Shown here in pieces: positions 7,118-8,272 of a stretch of DNA of 8,272 bases (position 1 is its first letter; every line of letters begins with the position of its first letter). Below the pieces are notes generated by a model that had not been told where the DNA came from, did not search any database, and saw nothing but the letters and a program-made list of their open reading frames with translations. Origin of the DNA: Pseudomonadota bacterium (GTDB lineage: Bacteria; SAR324; NAC60-12); the NCBI GenBank assembly GCA_014381795.1, contig JACNKY010000384.1, positions 1 to 8,272 on the forward strand, given 5' to 3'. Both the position numbers and the translations under genes were made by a program.

Positions 7118-7396
7118 GTATTTTCGACCATGCTAGTTCTTAGTATCTCACGAAAAAAAGAAGTTCAGTTGAAAAATAAGCAAGAATTATTTACTGCAGG
7201 ACCTTAATCATTTTACCTCATTATTTATTGTCTGCATTTAACTAATACCTACGAAATGAAAAATTGTAGAATAAAAACTTTTTAAAGATCGGCATTATTA
7301 AGATTTCTCCCACAGTCGAAATGACTCATCGTTTATATTGTCTTTTTAACGTCACTCAAAGTGCAGGTTCCTAACTCCAACTGAAGAGATTCAACA

Positions 7397-8272
7397 ATGA
7401 CTTCAAATATCAAAAACGATTTAGATCCTCAGGAAACACTGGAATGGGTTGAGGCAATGGAAGCAGTTGTTGAAAGGGATGGTCACGAACGAGCACAATT
7501 CCTTCTGCGTCAATTAGCAGACCAGGCTGTTTTGTCCGGTGGAGGAAGTCCTTATTCTGCAAAGACACCTTACGTGAATACAATACCTCCGGAACTTGAG
7601 GTACGCTCACTAGGTGACCAGGAAATGGAATCTAAGATTCGTTCCATTATCCGCTGGAATGCTGCAATGATGGTCATGCGTGCTAACCGTGACTCAGCGG
7701 ACCTTGGTGGGCACATCGCAAGTTTTGCTTCATCCGCTACACTTTACGATATTGGATTCAATCATTTTTGGCGTTCACCATCTAAAGATCATGGTGGTGA
7801 TTTAGTTTTTTTTCAGGGACATTCAGCCCCGGGAATTTATGCCCGTGCATTTTTAGAAGGCAGGCTGACTGAAAAGCAAATGGACAACTTCCGCCGTGAG
7901 TCAGAAGGTCAGGGAGTTCCTTCATATCCGCATCCCTGGCTAATGAATGACTTTTGGCAGTTTCCAACTGTTTCAATGGGACTGGGACCAATCATGGCAA
8001 TTTACCAGGCACGTTTCCTAAAATACCTTCATAACCGTGGTTTGGCAGACACATCGGGACGTAAAGTTTGGATGTTTCTGGGGGACGGTGAGACTGATGA
8101 ACCGCAATCTCTGGGAGCAATCGGACTGGCTGCGCGTGAAAAACTGGACAATCTTATTTTTGTAGTTAACTGCAATTTACAAAGGCTAGACGGTCCGGTA
8201 CGGGGAAATGGGAAAATAATTCAGGAACTTGAAGGTGAGTTCCGTGGTGCAGGCTGGAATGTAATTAAACTA
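7397..8272 (+). CDS. aceE: Pyruvate dehydrogenase E1 component, homodimeric type (5' part)
   Basis: AceE decarboxylates pyruvate with thiamine diphosphate and passes the acetyl group to the lipoyl arm of E2 in the cytoplasmic pyruvate dehydrogenase complex. The first 292 residues are present and the gene runs off the window; full-length family members have close to 890. The alignment to E. coli AceE is nearly colinear. It includes [10 protein letters not shown] (31-40), YVNTIPPE (59-66), [12 protein letters not shown] (85-96), GGHIASF with H106, [20 protein letters not shown] with H142, and [11 protein letters not shown] with M194. The thiamine-Mg motif runs from GDGETDEP with D230 to [10 protein letters not shown] with N258 and N260. 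A good ribosome-binding site, GAAGAGA (7383-7389), precedes the ATG by 7 nt. The 279-bp upstream gap is AT-rich; it shows no convincing promoter and no PdhR-type operator. The call is very secure. Confidence 0.96.
   Translation, partial: MTSNIKNDLDPQETLEWVEAMEAVVERDGHERAQFLLRQLADQAVLSGGGSPYSAKTPYVNTIPPELEVRSLGDQEMESKIRSIIRWNAAMMVMRANRDSADLGGHIASFASSATLYDIGFNHFWRSPSKDHGGDLVFFQGHSAPGIYARAFLEGRLTEKQMDNFRRESEGQGVPSYPHPWLMNDFWQFPTVSMGLGPIMAIYQARFLKYLHNRGLADTSGRKVWMFLGDGETDEPQSLGAIGLAAREKLDNLIFVVNCNLQRLDGPVRGNGKIIQELEGEFRGAGWNVIKL

Noticed and set aside
7118..7396. Possible promoter or PdhR-like operator before aceE.
   Set aside because: TATATT (7334-7339) and TAGAAT (7267-7272) have no -35 partner at proper spacing, and no ATTGGT-ACCAAT type palindrome is present.

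Overview
The window looks like chromosomal housekeeping DNA from a Gram-negative, probably proteobacteria-like bacterium with moderate-to-low GC. The evidence is a homodimer-type pyruvate dehydrogenase E1 (AceE), an exported FecR-like protein with a clear signal peptide, a FliM-like protein and an mARC-type MOSC protein. A marine deltaproteobacterial or SAR324-like source would fit, but this is a guess from protein flavour, not a phylogenetic result. No phage, transposon, CRISPR, tRNA or rRNA signal was seen.

Layout. Positions 1-1522 (+) hold a tight translation cluster: the 3' end of rplU (L21), rpmA (L27) and trpS (tryptophanyl-tRNA synthetase, 3 nt after rpmA). purB (adenylosuccinate lyase, +) follows at 1647-3065 and ends at a hairpin that separates it from the convergent FecR-like exported protein (3134-4087, -). 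A 342-bp stretch without a gene (4088-4429) contains a plus-strand promoter-like sequence. Two minus-strand genes come next: a MOSC-domain oxidoreductase-type protein (4430-5230) and a short protein resembling the FliM middle domain (5422-6066). Diverging from these is a membrane-anchored or secreted protein with three perfectly periodic 28-residue repeats (6290-7117, +). The window ends inside aceE (7397 onward, +).

The genes fall into separate small transcription units, not one pathway. rplU/rpmA/trpS serve translation, purB serves purine synthesis, and aceE feeds pyruvate into acetyl-CoA. The FecR-like, FliM-like and repeat proteins are envelope or motility-flavoured and poorly characterised.

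The most unusual signal is at the very start. The conserved C-terminus of L21 is interrupted by two in-frame stop codons (TAA at 81-83, TAG at 93-95), yet homology continues in the same frame on the far side. An internal ATG with a good Shine-Dalgarno lies just after the stops. This could be a split or decaying ribosomal protein gene, recoding, or a sequence error. Other items worth a look are a FliM-like domain without its usual ends, the 28-residue repeat protein, an apparent excess of the palindrome TTCCGGAA, and a possible small RNA unit in the 4.1-4.4 kb gap.
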